DNA from: Abyssibius sp040880065
GTDB lineage: Bacteria; Pseudomonadota; Alphaproteobacteria; Rhodobacterales; Rhodobacteraceae
Assembly (NCBI GenBank): GCA_040880065.1
Contig: JBBDJE010000065.1
Location: 1-10,532 of the forward strand
Direction of reading: 5' to 3'
Length of the DNA: 10,532 nt
Every line of letters starts with the position of its first letter. Position 1 is the stretch's first letter. A program made the position numbers and the translations under genes. The notes below the pieces were generated by a model, which did no database searches, was not told the origin of the DNA, and saw only the letters and a program-made list of their open reading frames with translations. Below, one piece after another: positions 1 to 6,652 of the stretch.

Positions 1-24
1 GCCGCGCGCCGAGATCATATCAGC

Positions 25-1275
25 TTATTGGCAATTTGCCGCGCCGACATAGTTCCAGCTGTTAAGGCCTGCCTGAATGCTGGCGGCAACCTCCTCAGCC
101 GAAGACCCGCCTGACAGCAGCGTCTGGTAGCCATCGGCAACCAACTGGCCATAGGACGGCTCGCCTGCGTTCAGCGCATAGGCGAAGAACGGGGTGGGGG
201 CAGCGGAATTGTCGGCGATCATGCCGGCAACCATGTTCAGCCGCTCATCTTCAACCGTGTATTCCGCACCGTATGCCGGAAGCTCGCCCACTTGGGCCAC
301 AAACAACTCGGCAAACTCGCGCGTGGCGGTATAGGCCATCACGGCGGCAACAGCATCGGCTTTATCGCTGGCAGCATTGGCCAGATAGGTGCCATCACCA
401 AAGGCATAAACCTTGCCATTGTCACCGGGAACCGGCATGAAGCCCAATACCAGATCGGGGTCGATTTCATACATCGGCGAGGTCGGGCCGGAAGACCAGA
501 CACCGTCGATCATCATCGCGGCCTCACCCAAGGCAACAGCAGTGCGCATCGCGCCGTAATCATCGGCCATGGGCGAGGGGTTCATATAGCCTGCCGCTTG
601 CCAGTCGGCCACGGCCTGAAGCGTTGCCACAAAGGCCGGGTCGGTAAAGCAGATGGTGCCGTCGATCAGCCCTTGTGCGGTGGCGTCATCCACCATGCCG
701 GCGGTCATCACCTCGCCCACAACCTGATTGAGCCACCAGCCGGAACGCGCGCCGAACGCCATGGGGGTAACGCCCGCAGCAGCCAGCGCATCGGCAGCGG
801 CGGTCAGCTCTTCCATCGTCGTGGGCAGGGCAATGCCATTGGCCTCGAATACGCCCTTGTTATAGATGATGCTTTCCATCTGGATGGCGAAGGGCACGCC
901 GTAAATCTGCCCATCGGCACCCATGGCGGCGGTCATCGCGGCGGGGGCCATGCTCGACAGATCGACACCTGCCAGCGGCACGATCACGCCCGCATCAATG
1001 AAGCTGGCCAGCCATGCAGCACCGGCGCGGCCCTGAAAAATGTCGGGGCCACCGGATTGCAGGTCAATGCGCAGTTTCGTGTCATAGTCATCGGAATTCA
1101 GGCGCACGAAATTGATGGTCACGCCATCAATGAGGTTATTGTCTGAAATATGCTGCCAGAGCGGGATTTCCTGCTCGCGCCAGCTATAAATCGTCACCTC
1201 TTCGGCGGCTGCGGTCTGGCCAACGGCCAGAAATGTGGTGGCCAGCAGCAGGCCTGTCAGTTTATGCGAGGTCAT
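25..1275 (-). CDS. ABC transporter sugar-binding protein (family 1 extracellular solute-binding protein)
   Basis: Periplasmic substrate-binding component of a carbohydrate ABC importer. The 416-aa protein begins with a classic Sec signal peptide: a Lys near the N terminus, a hydrophobic stretch at about residues 6-20 and a likely cleavage after TAAA (about residue 24). The mature part has the family pattern: VTIYSW at the start, a DIFQG motif, GQIYGVPFAIQMESIIYNKGVFEANGI, and GEAAMMIDGVWSSG. Length is usual for the family. An upstream in-frame ATG would add 21 residues ahead of the signal peptide. I chose the ATG at 1275 because the signal peptide starts there and GGGAGAG lies just upstream. 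The gene follows the murQ-like gene by 59 bp on the same strand, so the two are probably co-transcribed, with permease genes expected beyond position 1. The context suggests an amino sugar or peptidoglycan-fragment ligand, but the sequence does not identify it. There is one internal Cys and one next to the C terminus, which could form a disulfide (inference). Confidence 0.9.
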   Translation of the reverse strand: MTSHKLTGLLLATTFLAVGQTAAAEEVTIYSWREQEIPLWQHISDNNLIDGVTINFVRLNSDDYDTKLRIDLQSGGPDIFQGRAGAAWLASFIDAGVIVPLAGVDLSSMAPAAMTAAMGADGQIYGVPFAIQMESIIYNKGVFEANGIALPTTMEELTAAADALAAAGVTPMAFGARSGWWLNQVVGEVMTAGMVDDATAQGLIDGTICFTDPAFVATLQAVADWQAAGYMNPSPMADDYGAMRTAVALGEAAMMIDGVWSSGPTSPMYEIDPDLVLGFMPVPGDNGKVYAFGDGTYLANAASDKADAVAAVMAYTATREFAELFVAQVGELPAYGAEYTVEDERLNMVAGMIADNSAAPTPFFAYALNAGEPSYGQLVADGYQTLLSGGSSAEEVAASIQAGLNSWNYVGAANCQ

Positions 1276-1334
1276 GTTTCTCTCTCCCAGTTTTGCGCCG
1301 TGGCGCGGTTGTTGAACGCGGGGCTTTGTCCCGG

Positions 1335-2213
1335 TCACACTTCATTGAGGGCGGCGCGCAGATGGCCTTGCGCCGCCTCCAGAATTTTTGTGGCATGCTC
1401 TGTGTTGCGCGCACCGCTGGCCAGCAGAACGGCCAGCTTCACCGCACCGTTGGCCGTTGTCAGATGCAGGTGCGCGGTTGGCAGATCACAGCCGGAAATG
1501 CGCGCCACAATGCGCGCGGCGCGGTCTTTGAGCTTGGCGTTATCGGCCACAAGGTTGACCATCATCCCGTCATGGACATGGCCAAGAAGCACGCCCATCA
1601 GGCTCGACATGGCGTTGAGCGCGGCCTTTTGTGCGGTCGCCGCCCCCAGACGGGTAGAGCCGGAAATAACCTCGGGCGGGGTTTCAAGGCAGATGCCGAT
1701 ATCGGCCAGCGCCAGCATGGGGCTGGCGGGCGTGTTTACAATGGCAATGCGCTTGGCCTGCGGTGCGGCTTTTAAAAACGCCAGCGGGTAGGGTGTGGCC
1801 CCCGATGCGGAAACGGCGATGATGCAGTCATTCGGCTGCACGCTGCTGGCCGCTTGCCGCGCTTCCTTGGCGTCATCCTCGGTGTTGCCGGTCATATGCT
1901 GCAGGCTGGCCGCACCCCCGGCAAGCGAGATGACGATCTGCGCGGGTGACAGGCCGAACGTGCCGCAAAGCTCCAGCCCGTCGGCCATACCCATCAGCCC
2001 CGAACTGCCCGCCGCCGCGTAAATGAGCCGCCCGCCATTGCGAATGGCCGTGGCCATCGCCTCGGCGCCTTCCTGTAGCGCGGGCAAGGCCGGGTGCAGG
2101 CTGGCCAAAGCGGCCAGTTGCCCGTCAACCAAAGCTAACAGAATCGCCGACGGCGCCAGGGTATCTAGCCCGAGTGCAAGGTCATGCGGCTGTTCGGTCT
2201 TGCGCAGAGTCAT
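1335..2213 (-). CDS. murQ: MurQ-like N-acetylmuramic acid 6-phosphate etherase (SIS domain)
   Basis: MurQ cleaves the D-lactyl ether of MurNAc-6-P in the cytoplasm, giving GlcNAc-6-P and lactate. The 292-aa protein (family about 300 aa) opens with TEQPHDLALGLD, like the TExxN..LD start of MurQ. It continues with an SIS-type GGRLIYAAAGSSG segment (about 60-72), a Glu in GLELCGTFG (Glu81), a second Glu in TEDD (Glu112), SASGATPYPLAFL, PEVISGSTRLGAATAQKAALN and NAKLKDRAARIV. The two glutamates align with the catalytic pair known in E. coli MurQ. Several signature residues differ: SGRTPY reads SGATPY, SGRLG reads SGLMG, and STRLKAGTAQK reads STRLGAATAQK. It is therefore a divergent member whose exact substrate is uncertain. 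The ATG at 2213 is preceded by AAGGA; an upstream start would add 22 unlike residues. It is transcribed away from the GntR-type regulator and is first in the minus-strand operon with the sugar-binding protein gene. Confidence 0.8.
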   Translation of the reverse strand: MTLRKTEQPHDLALGLDTLAPSAILLALVDGQLAALASLHPALPALQEGAEAMATAIRNGGRLIYAAAGSSGLMGMADGLELCGTFGLSPAQIVISLAGGAASLQHMTGNTEDDAKEARQAASSVQPNDCIIAVSASGATPYPLAFLKAAPQAKRIAIVNTPASPMLALADIGICLETPPEVISGSTRLGAATAQKAALNAMSSLMGVLLGHVHDGMMVNLVADNAKLKDRAARIVARISGCDLPTAHLHLTTANGAVKLAVLLASGARNTEHATKILEAAQGHLRAALNEV

Positions 2214-2235
2214 GGTGATTCCTTTGCCATTCCTA

Positions 2236-2265
2236 ATACAATGCCAAAACAATACCATTTGTCTA
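2236..2265 (-). promoter_or_regulatory. Possible promoter of the murQ-like operon
   Basis: Reading the minus strand, TAGACA (revcomp of 2260-2265) is followed after 18 bp by TTGTAT (revcomp of 2236-2241), placing the -10 box about 22 bp upstream of the murQ ATG. The TGGYATTGT repeats lie within and just after this spacer, so a bound regulator would block the promoter. Matches to consensus are modest. Confidence 0.3.
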
Positions 2266-2342
2266 CAACTTTCTGACAAGCGGCAAAAAATTGTTAAAAA
2301 TTGCAGTGTGAGCAGTAAGTTTAACCCATTTAAGCAAAGGTG

Positions 2343-2370
2343 TTGCGCGCTGAAACTTTATAGGTATTAT
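2343..2370 (+). promoter_or_regulatory. Possible promoter of the GntR-nagB2-nagA operon
   Basis: TTGCGC (2343-2348) and TATTAT (2365-2370) are separated by 16 bp, about 57 bp upstream of the regulator ATG. The -10 box overlaps the first GGTAT element (2363-2367) and two more follow, which would suit negative autoregulation. This is a consensus-level match only. Confidence 0.3.
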
Positions 2371-2427
2371 ATCGGTATCTAATTTATGGTTTGGTATTGA
2401 AATGACCGGTTGCGGAAAGGGTGGCGC

Positions 2428-3183
2428 ATGAAAATCGACGAACTGCTTGCGCCCAGTCGCTGGCTGCAACCCAATGGCGGGCCACGCTATTTGCAGCTTC
2501 GCCGCCATATCGAAGCCGCGATTCAGGATGGCGCTTTGGCCCCTGCCAGCCCACTTCCGGCTGAACGCGAAATTGCAGCAATAACCGGGCTTTCGCGCGT
2601 AACTGTTCGCAAGGCCGTGGAAACGCTGGTGGATGACGGGCTGATCGTGCAGCGGCGCGGTTCGGGCTCTTTCGTGGCCTCCAAGCTGCAACGGGTTGAG
2701 CAATCGCTCTCGCGGCTGACATCTTTCACCGAGGATATGGCGCGGCGCGGCATGGTTGTGCAAAGCAAATGGCTGGAGCGCGGGTTGTTCATGCCCTCGC
2801 CGCAAGAGGTGGTGGCGCTGGGGTTGCGCGGTGGCGATTCGGTGGCGCGCATTGCGCGGCTGCGCTGTGCCAACGGGCAGCCCATGGCGATCGAGCGTGC
2901 CGCCCTGTCGGCCGAACTGTTGCCAAACCCGCTGCAGGTTGAAGCCTCGCTCTATGCGGTGCTTGAACGTGACGGCAACCGCCCGGTACGCGCTATCCAG
3001 CGCATTTCGGCCACCAACCTGACCGGCAGTAATGCCGAGCTTTTGGGCGTGGAACCGGGCGCGGCCGGGCTGCGGATCGAGCGCACATCCTACCTTCCGA
3101 GCGGCCGGGTGGTCGAGTTTACCCAGTCGATCTATCGCGGCGATGCCTATGACTTCGTCGCAGAACTCCAGATCTCAGGATAA
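2428..3183 (+). CDS. GntR/HutC-family transcriptional regulator (NagR-like)
   Basis: A 251-aa one-component DNA-binding regulator. The N-terminal winged helix-turn-helix is clear at about residues 20-83: YLQLRRHIEAAIQDG, then LPAEREIAAITGLSRVTVRKAVETL, then the wing DGLIVQRRGSGSFV. The rest (about 95-245) fits a UTRA ligand-binding domain (LSRLTSFTEDMARRG, ARIARLRCANGQPMAIERA, LLGVEPGAAGLRIERTSYLPSGRVVEF). HutC-subfamily members next to nag genes, such as NagR/YvoA and DasR, respond to GlcNAc-6-P or GlcN-6-P. By context this protein probably senses an amino-sugar phosphate and controls both divergent operons (inference). I prefer the ATG at 2428, with GGAAAGG at 2414-2420, over a TTG at 2410 that would add six residues. 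It ends 3 bp before the deaminase gene, so the two are one transcript. Confidence 0.88.
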   Translation: MKIDELLAPSRWLQPNGGPRYLQLRRHIEAAIQDGALAPASPLPAEREIAAITGLSRVTVRKAVETLVDDGLIVQRRGSGSFVASKLQRVEQSLSRLTSFTEDMARRGMVVQSKWLERGLFMPSPQEVVALGLRGGDSVARIARLRCANGQPMAIERAALSAELLPNPLQVEASLYAVLERDGNRPVRAIQRISATNLTGSNAELLGVEPGAAGLRIERTSYLPSGRVVEFTQSIYRGDAYDFVAELQISG

Positions 3184-3186
3184 GAC

Positions 3187-4212
3187 ATGACCCAGACCCA
3201 TATGGCGCGTGAAGTTATGGAAATTCCGGCAGCATCCCGGCGGTTGCTGAGCGAGGGGCGCAGCGCGATTGAAGCGGCTGCCGCCGATTTGCGCGCCCAA
3301 AACCCGGCCTTTGTGTCAACCGTGGCGCGTGGCTCGTCGGACCATGCTGCGACATTCCTCAAATATGCCTGCGAGTTGTCACTTGGCCTGCCTGTCGCCT
3401 CGATCGGGCCGTCGGTTGCGTCGATCTTCGGGGCGAAGCTGCGCTTGGCTGGTTCAGCCTGTTTTACGATTTCACAATCGGGCCAAAGCCCCGACATCGT
3501 GGCCATGGCGCAGGCAGCATCCGATGCGCAGGCCTGCACTCTGGCCATTACCAACCAGCCGGGTTCACCGCTCGCACGTGCCAGCCGCAACACTGTGCCG
3601 ATTATGGCCGGGCCAGAGCTAAGCGTTGCGGCAACAAAAACCTTTGTTACCTCGGCGCTTGCGGGCCTTGCCGTGCTGGCGCATTGGGGGCGCGATGATG
3701 CGCTTATCGCCGCGATTGATGCGCTGCCCGACCAGCTTGAAGCAGCTGCAACGCTTGATTGGTCGCCCCTGCGCGAGGCGCTTTTGGAGCGAGACTCGAT
3801 GTATGTTCTGGGCCGTGGCCCGTCTTATGCCATGGCCTGCGAAGCGGCGCTGAAGTTCAAGGAAACCTGCGGTATTCATGCCGAGGCTTATTCCAGCGCC
3901 GAGGTGCTGCACGGGCCGGTCGAAATTGTCGACGGGGCTTATCCGGTGCTGGTGCTGGCGGCGCGCGATGCCGCCGAAGGCGCGGCGATGGGCGTGGCCG
4001 AGCAGCTTGCCAGCCGAGGTGCGCAGGTCTTTGCCACATCCGACATGGCCAATGCAGCAACGCGCCTGCCTTTCGTTGCCACTGGCCACCCGCTGACCGA
4101 GCCTTTGGCGCTGATCACCGGGTTTTATGCCTTTATCGAGCAGTTAGCGCGCGCGCGCGGCCGCAACCCCGATACCCCCGCCAATTTGCGTAAAGTGACA
4201 GAGACAACCTGA
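3187..4212 (+). CDS. nagB2: GlmS-like SIS-domain glucosamine-6-phosphate deaminase (NagB-II type)
   Basis: A 341-aa protein with two SIS domains, equivalent to the isomerase half of GlmS but lacking the N-terminal glutaminase domain. Motifs: ARGSSDHAA (47-55), SQSGQSPD (96-103), VAATKTF (147-153), LGRGPSYAMACEAALKFKE (208-226) and HAEAYSSAEVLHGP (231-244), all of which match the sugar-phosphate site of GlmS. Proteins of this shape in nag operons (NagB-II, first described in Shewanella) convert GlcN-6-P to fructose-6-P and ammonia, replacing classical NagB, which is not seen in this window. The AGGA of the RBS (3177-3180) lies inside the end of the regulator gene. The stop overlaps the nagA start by one base (TGATG at 4210-4214), indicating tight translational coupling. 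AgaS-like deaminase or ketosamine deglycase activity is a less likely alternative given the nagA neighbour. Confidence 0.87.
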   Translation: MTQTHMAREVMEIPAASRRLLSEGRSAIEAAAADLRAQNPAFVSTVARGSSDHAATFLKYACELSLGLPVASIGPSVASIFGAKLRLAGSACFTISQSGQSPDIVAMAQAASDAQACTLAITNQPGSPLARASRNTVPIMAGPELSVAATKTFVTSALAGLAVLAHWGRDDALIAAIDALPDQLEAAATLDWSPLREALLERDSMYVLGRGPSYAMACEAALKFKETCGIHAEAYSSAEVLHGPVEIVDGAYPVLVLAARDAAEGAAMGVAEQLASRGAQVFATSDMANAATRLPFVATGHPLTEPLALITGFYAFIEQLARARGRNPDTPANLRKVTETT

Positions 4213-5399
4213 TGTCGTTTGCACTGATCGGGGCCGAAATATTTGACGGCGACAGCCGCAAAACCGGCCATGCACTCTTGATAGATGCGGGCCGCGTTGT
4301 TGGTGTGCTGCCACCGGGGCAATTGCCCGAGGCTGTGGAGTTGCGCGCGCTGGATGGCGGGCTGCTTGCACCCGGCTTTGTCGATGTTCAGGTAAATGGC
4401 GGTGGCGGGGTTATGCTGAACGATGCGCCCGAGGCCGCCACAATGGAGGCGATTGCCAAAGCGCATTTGCCCTTTGGTACAACAAGCCTGCTGCCCACGC
4501 TGATCACCGACACGCCCGCACATGTGCGCGCCGCCATTGCTGCCGCGCATGCCTGCACCGCGCCCGGTGTGGCGGTGCCCGGTGTGGCGGTGCCCGGTGT
4601 GGCGGTGCCCGGTGTGGCGGGGCTGCACTTGGAAGGGCCGCATCTTTCAGTTGCGCGCAAGGGCGCACATGACCCCTCGCTCATCCGCGCGATGTCGGAT
4701 GAAGACCTTGCCGCGCTTTGTGAAGCCGCGCAAACCCTGCCAAGCCTTTATGTGACGGTGGCACCGGAATCGGTGAGCCCTGCGCAAATCCGGCAACTTG
4801 CCGCTGCGGGCGCGGTCGTGTCGCTCGGCCATAGTGATTGCGGCTACAGCGCTGCCAGCGCCGCCTATGATGCCGGTGCCAAAGCCGCCACGCATTTGTT
4901 CAACGCGATGAGCCAGTTGAGCAACCGCGAACCCGGCATGGTGGGCGCGCTGCTCAATGAAGGGCGGGCCTTTGCCGGGATTATTGCCGATGGTATCCAT
5001 GTTCACCCCGCCACCCTGCGCGTGGCATTGGCGGCCAAGCAAGGGCCGGGGCGGTTGTTTCTGGTAAGCGATGCGATGGCCACAATTGGCACAGATATGC
5101 GCAGCTTCACGCTCAACGGGCGCGAAATTCTGCGCGAAAACGGTCGGCTTACGCTGGCCGATGGCACGCTGGCCGGGGCGGATCTGGATATGATTTCCGC
5201 CGTGCGCTTTATGGTTGATGTGATGGGCGTGGCGCGCGATGAAGCCCTGCGCATGGCCGCAACCTACCCCGCCGAACTGCTGGGCCGCGCTAATGAGATT
5301 GGCACGCTGTGCCCCGGTGCGCAGGCCGATATCCTGTGGCTGGGTGCGGGGCTCGATATTCGGCGCATCTGGCAGCGTGGCAAGCCTGTGCTTCAGTAA
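4212..5399 (+). CDS. nagA: N-acetylglucosamine-6-phosphate deacetylase
   Basis: NagA hydrolyses GlcNAc-6-P to GlcN-6-P and acetate in the cytoplasm, feeding the deaminase encoded immediately upstream. The 395-aa protein is an amidohydrolase with family motifs in order: LLAPGFVDVQVNGGGG (51-66), HLEGPHL (139-145, metal ligand Glu141), VSLGHSDCGY with His207, ATHLFNAM with His228, GIHVHP (262-266), LVSDAMA with the catalytic Asp287, and a C-terminal GTLCPGAQADILWL. An unusual insert precedes HLEGP: residues 118-137 are four Pro-Gly-Val-Ala-Val/Gly units encoded by near-identical 15-bp repeats (4562-4621). Homologues generally have only a short linker here. The fold and active-site residues otherwise look intact. 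The ATG overlaps the upstream stop codon by one base. This is the last gene of the plus-strand operon. Confidence 0.95.
   Translation: MSFALIGAEIFDGDSRKTGHALLIDAGRVVGVLPPGQLPEAVELRALDGGLLAPGFVDVQVNGGGGVMLNDAPEAATMEAIAKAHLPFGTTSLLPTLITDTPAHVRAAIAAAHACTAPGVAVPGVAVPGVAVPGVAGLHLEGPHLSVARKGAHDPSLIRAMSDEDLAALCEAAQTLPSLYVTVAPESVSPAQIRQLAAAGAVVSLGHSDCGYSAASAAYDAGAKAATHLFNAMSQLSNREPGMVGALLNEGRAFAGIIADGIHVHPATLRVALAAKQGPGRLFLVSDAMATIGTDMRSFTLNGREILRENGRLTLADGTLAGADLDMISAVRFMVDVMGVARDEALRMAATYPAELLGRANEIGTLCPGAQADILWLGAGLDIRRIWQRGKPVLQ
4562..4621 (+). repeat. 15-bp tandem repeat, four units, in frame within nagA
   Basis: Three exact copies of GCCCGGTGTGGCGGT are followed by a fourth with a single end mismatch (T to G at 4621). 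Each unit adds five residues (P-G-V-A-V), so gain or loss of copies keeps the reading frame. The absence of synonymous differences suggests recent expansion by slippage. Confidence 0.95.
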
Positions 5400-5463
5400 A
5401 GAATACCCTGAAGTGTGGTCATATCGCGCGCCAAATGAACGTATACAGCGGCACACATTTTCC

Positions 5464-5492
5464 TTGATCCTGATATATTTCCTCGTTAGGTT
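5464..5492 (+). promoter_or_regulatory. Possible promoter of the gcvTHP operon
   Basis: TTGATC (5464-5469), a 17-bp spacer and TAGGTT (5487-5492) lie about 20 bp upstream of the gcvT ATG. A near-palindrome GTTTCGTATCGGAAAC (5490-5505) overlaps the -10 box and could be an operator or simply carry the RBS (GGAAA). The whole gap 5400-5512 is 113 bp and shows none of the conserved glycine-riboswitch core that I could recognise. Confidence 0.3.
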
Positions 5493-5512
5493 TCGTATCG
5501 GAAACACAGCGG

Positions 5513-6643
5513 ATGATTGGAATAGATGTGAGCGAAGCCCTGAAGACCGTTTTTTACCCTCTACATCAAGAGCTTGGCGCACAATTCACCACGTTTGCCG
5601 GTTATGATATGCCGCTGCGCTACCCGATGGGCGCGCTGGACGAGCATTTGCACACCCGCACGGCGGCAGGTTTGTTTGATGTGTCGCATATGGGGCAGAT
5701 TTTTCTGAGCGCGCCCGACGGCGTGCCTGCGGTGATGGCGGCGCTGGAGGCGCTTGTTCCCGTTGATTTGCTGGCGCTGAAGCCCGGACGCCAGCGCTAT
5801 GGGCTGTTCACCACGCCCGATGGCGGCGTGATTGACGACCTTATGGTCGCCAATTTGGGTGACCGCGTTTACATGGTGGTGAATGCTGGTTGCAAAGCCG
5901 CTGATATGGCGCATTTGCAGGCGCATTTGCAGGGTGTGGAATTTGCGCTGCATGAGCGCGCCTTGCTGGCGCTACAAGGGCCAAAGGCGGTGGAAGCGCT
6001 GGCAAGTCTCGCCCCTGAAGTGGCCAATATGAAATTCATGGATGTGCGCGAAATGACCGTTGGCGGGGCCGATGTGATTGTGGCGCGTGCAGGCTATACC
6101 GGCGAAGACGGGTTCGAAATTTCGCTTGATAACGCCGATGCCGAAGCCTTTGCGCGCAAGCTACTGGCGCATGAAGCTGTTGCCCCCATTGGCCTTGTGG
6201 CGCGCGACACGCTGCGCCTTGAAGCCGGCCTTTCGCTCTATGGCCACGAGCTTGGCTTGGATATGACGCCGATTGAAAGCGGCATTGGCTGGGCGATTAA
6301 CAAGGCGCGGCGTGCCGGTGGCGCGCGGCAAGGCGGCTTTCCGGGTGCTGCGCGTATTCTTGATGAAATGGCCAATGGCGCGAAGCGCATGCTGGTGGCG
6401 GTGACGGGCGAAACCCGCGCCCCCGTGCGCGAAGGCGCGCAGGTTTTTGCCCGGGCCGAGGGCGGTGAGGCGATCGGCCATGTCACCTCGGGCGGGTTTG
6501 GCCCCAGCCTTGGCGGCCCCTGCGCGCTGGCGCTGGTCGATGCGGGCCATGATGCTGAAAGATACTACGCCGAAGTGCGCGGCCGCCGCCTTGCGATGAA
6601 CCGCGCCACCCTTCCCTTTACCCCCCATAACTACGCCCGATAG
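5513..6643 (+). CDS. gcvT: Glycine cleavage system T-protein (aminomethyltransferase)
   Basis: The T-protein takes the aminomethyl group from lipoylated H-protein and, with tetrahydrofolate, releases ammonia and forms 5,10-methylene-THF. The 376-aa protein has the folate-binding features of GcvT: LGAQFTTFAGYDMPLRYP near the start, HLHTRTAAGLFDVSHMGQI (45-63), GGVIDDLMV with an Asp pair at 108-109 where the catalytic Asp is expected, MVVNAG (121-126), ARAGYTGEDGFEI (191-203), RDTLRLEAGLSLYGHEL, TPIESGIGWAI and the C-terminal TSGGFGPSLGG. The ATG at 5513 has GGAAA nine bases upstream. A GTG at 5528 would shorten the protein by five residues and cannot be excluded. It is first in the gcv operon. 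Its stop codon TAG is part of the gcvH ribosome binding site. Confidence 0.96.
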   Translation: MIGIDVSEALKTVFYPLHQELGAQFTTFAGYDMPLRYPMGALDEHLHTRTAAGLFDVSHMGQIFLSAPDGVPAVMAALEALVPVDLLALKPGRQRYGLFTTPDGGVIDDLMVANLGDRVYMVVNAGCKAADMAHLQAHLQGVEFALHERALLALQGPKAVEALASLAPEVANMKFMDVREMTVGGADVIVARAGYTGEDGFEISLDNADAEAFARKLLAHEAVAPIGLVARDTLRLEAGLSLYGHELGLDMTPIESGIGWAINKARRAGGARQGGFPGAARILDEMANGAKRMLVAVTGETRAPVREGAQVFARAEGGEAIGHVTSGGFGPSLGGPCALALVDAGHDAERYYAEVRGRRLAMNRATLPFTPHNYAR

Positions 6644-6652
6644 GAGCCCGAT

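Larger units (their letters stand above)
2214..2427. promoter_or_regulatory. Divergent promoter/operator region between murQ-like gene and GntR-type regulator
   Basis: This 214-bp gap is markedly more AT-rich than the flanking genes. On the minus strand, toward murQ, there are two copies of TGGYATTGT 11 bp apart (revcomp of 2249-2257 and 2238-2246). On the plus strand, toward the regulator, GGTAT occurs at 2363, 2374 and 2393, the last as TGGTATTG (2392-2399). A partial dyad TAGGTA-N9-TATCTA spans 2361-2381. HutC-type GntR regulators are known to bind sites containing TGGTnTAGACCA-like halves, so these are plausible operator elements (inference). An A/T direct repeat AAAAATTG (2286-2293 and 2296-2303, period 10) lies in the middle and could act as an UP-like or bent element. 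Confidence 0.55.

Noticed and set aside
1..18. ATG on the minus strand at 18 (M-I-S-A-R-G) just after the binding-protein stop, possibly the start of a permease gene
   Set aside because: Only six codons are visible and there is no convincing RBS. A downstream permease is likely by context but cannot be supported from this sequence.
292..1146. 284-codon plus-strand frame opposite the sugar-binding protein gene
   Set aside because: Low-complexity His/Gly-rich translation without domains. The opposite strand encodes a complete secreted binding protein with a signal peptide and a good RBS.
1295..1306. GCGCCGTGGCGC inverted repeat between the murQ-like gene and the binding-protein gene
   Set aside because: The stem is very short with almost no loop, and no T run follows in the direction of transcription, so there is no evidence for a terminator or processing site.
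4144..4162. Alternating GC run near the end of the deaminase gene as Z-DNA or a repeat element
   Set aside because: It encodes ordinary Ala/Arg residues in a GC-rich gene and is short, so nothing sets it apart from codon bias.
5391..5413. CTTCAG/CTGAAG hairpin spanning the nagA stop as a terminator
   Set aside because: The stem is only 6 bp with an 11-nt loop and no following T run, which is too weak to call.
4647..5582. Long open frame (311 codons) on the minus strand opposite nagA
   Set aside because: It is the antisense shadow of nagA. It is rich in His, Gly and Arg with no family motif, and the plus strand has full NagA motifs. Similar long antisense frames opposite gcvP (7533-8429) and gcvT (6161-6985) were dropped for the same reason.
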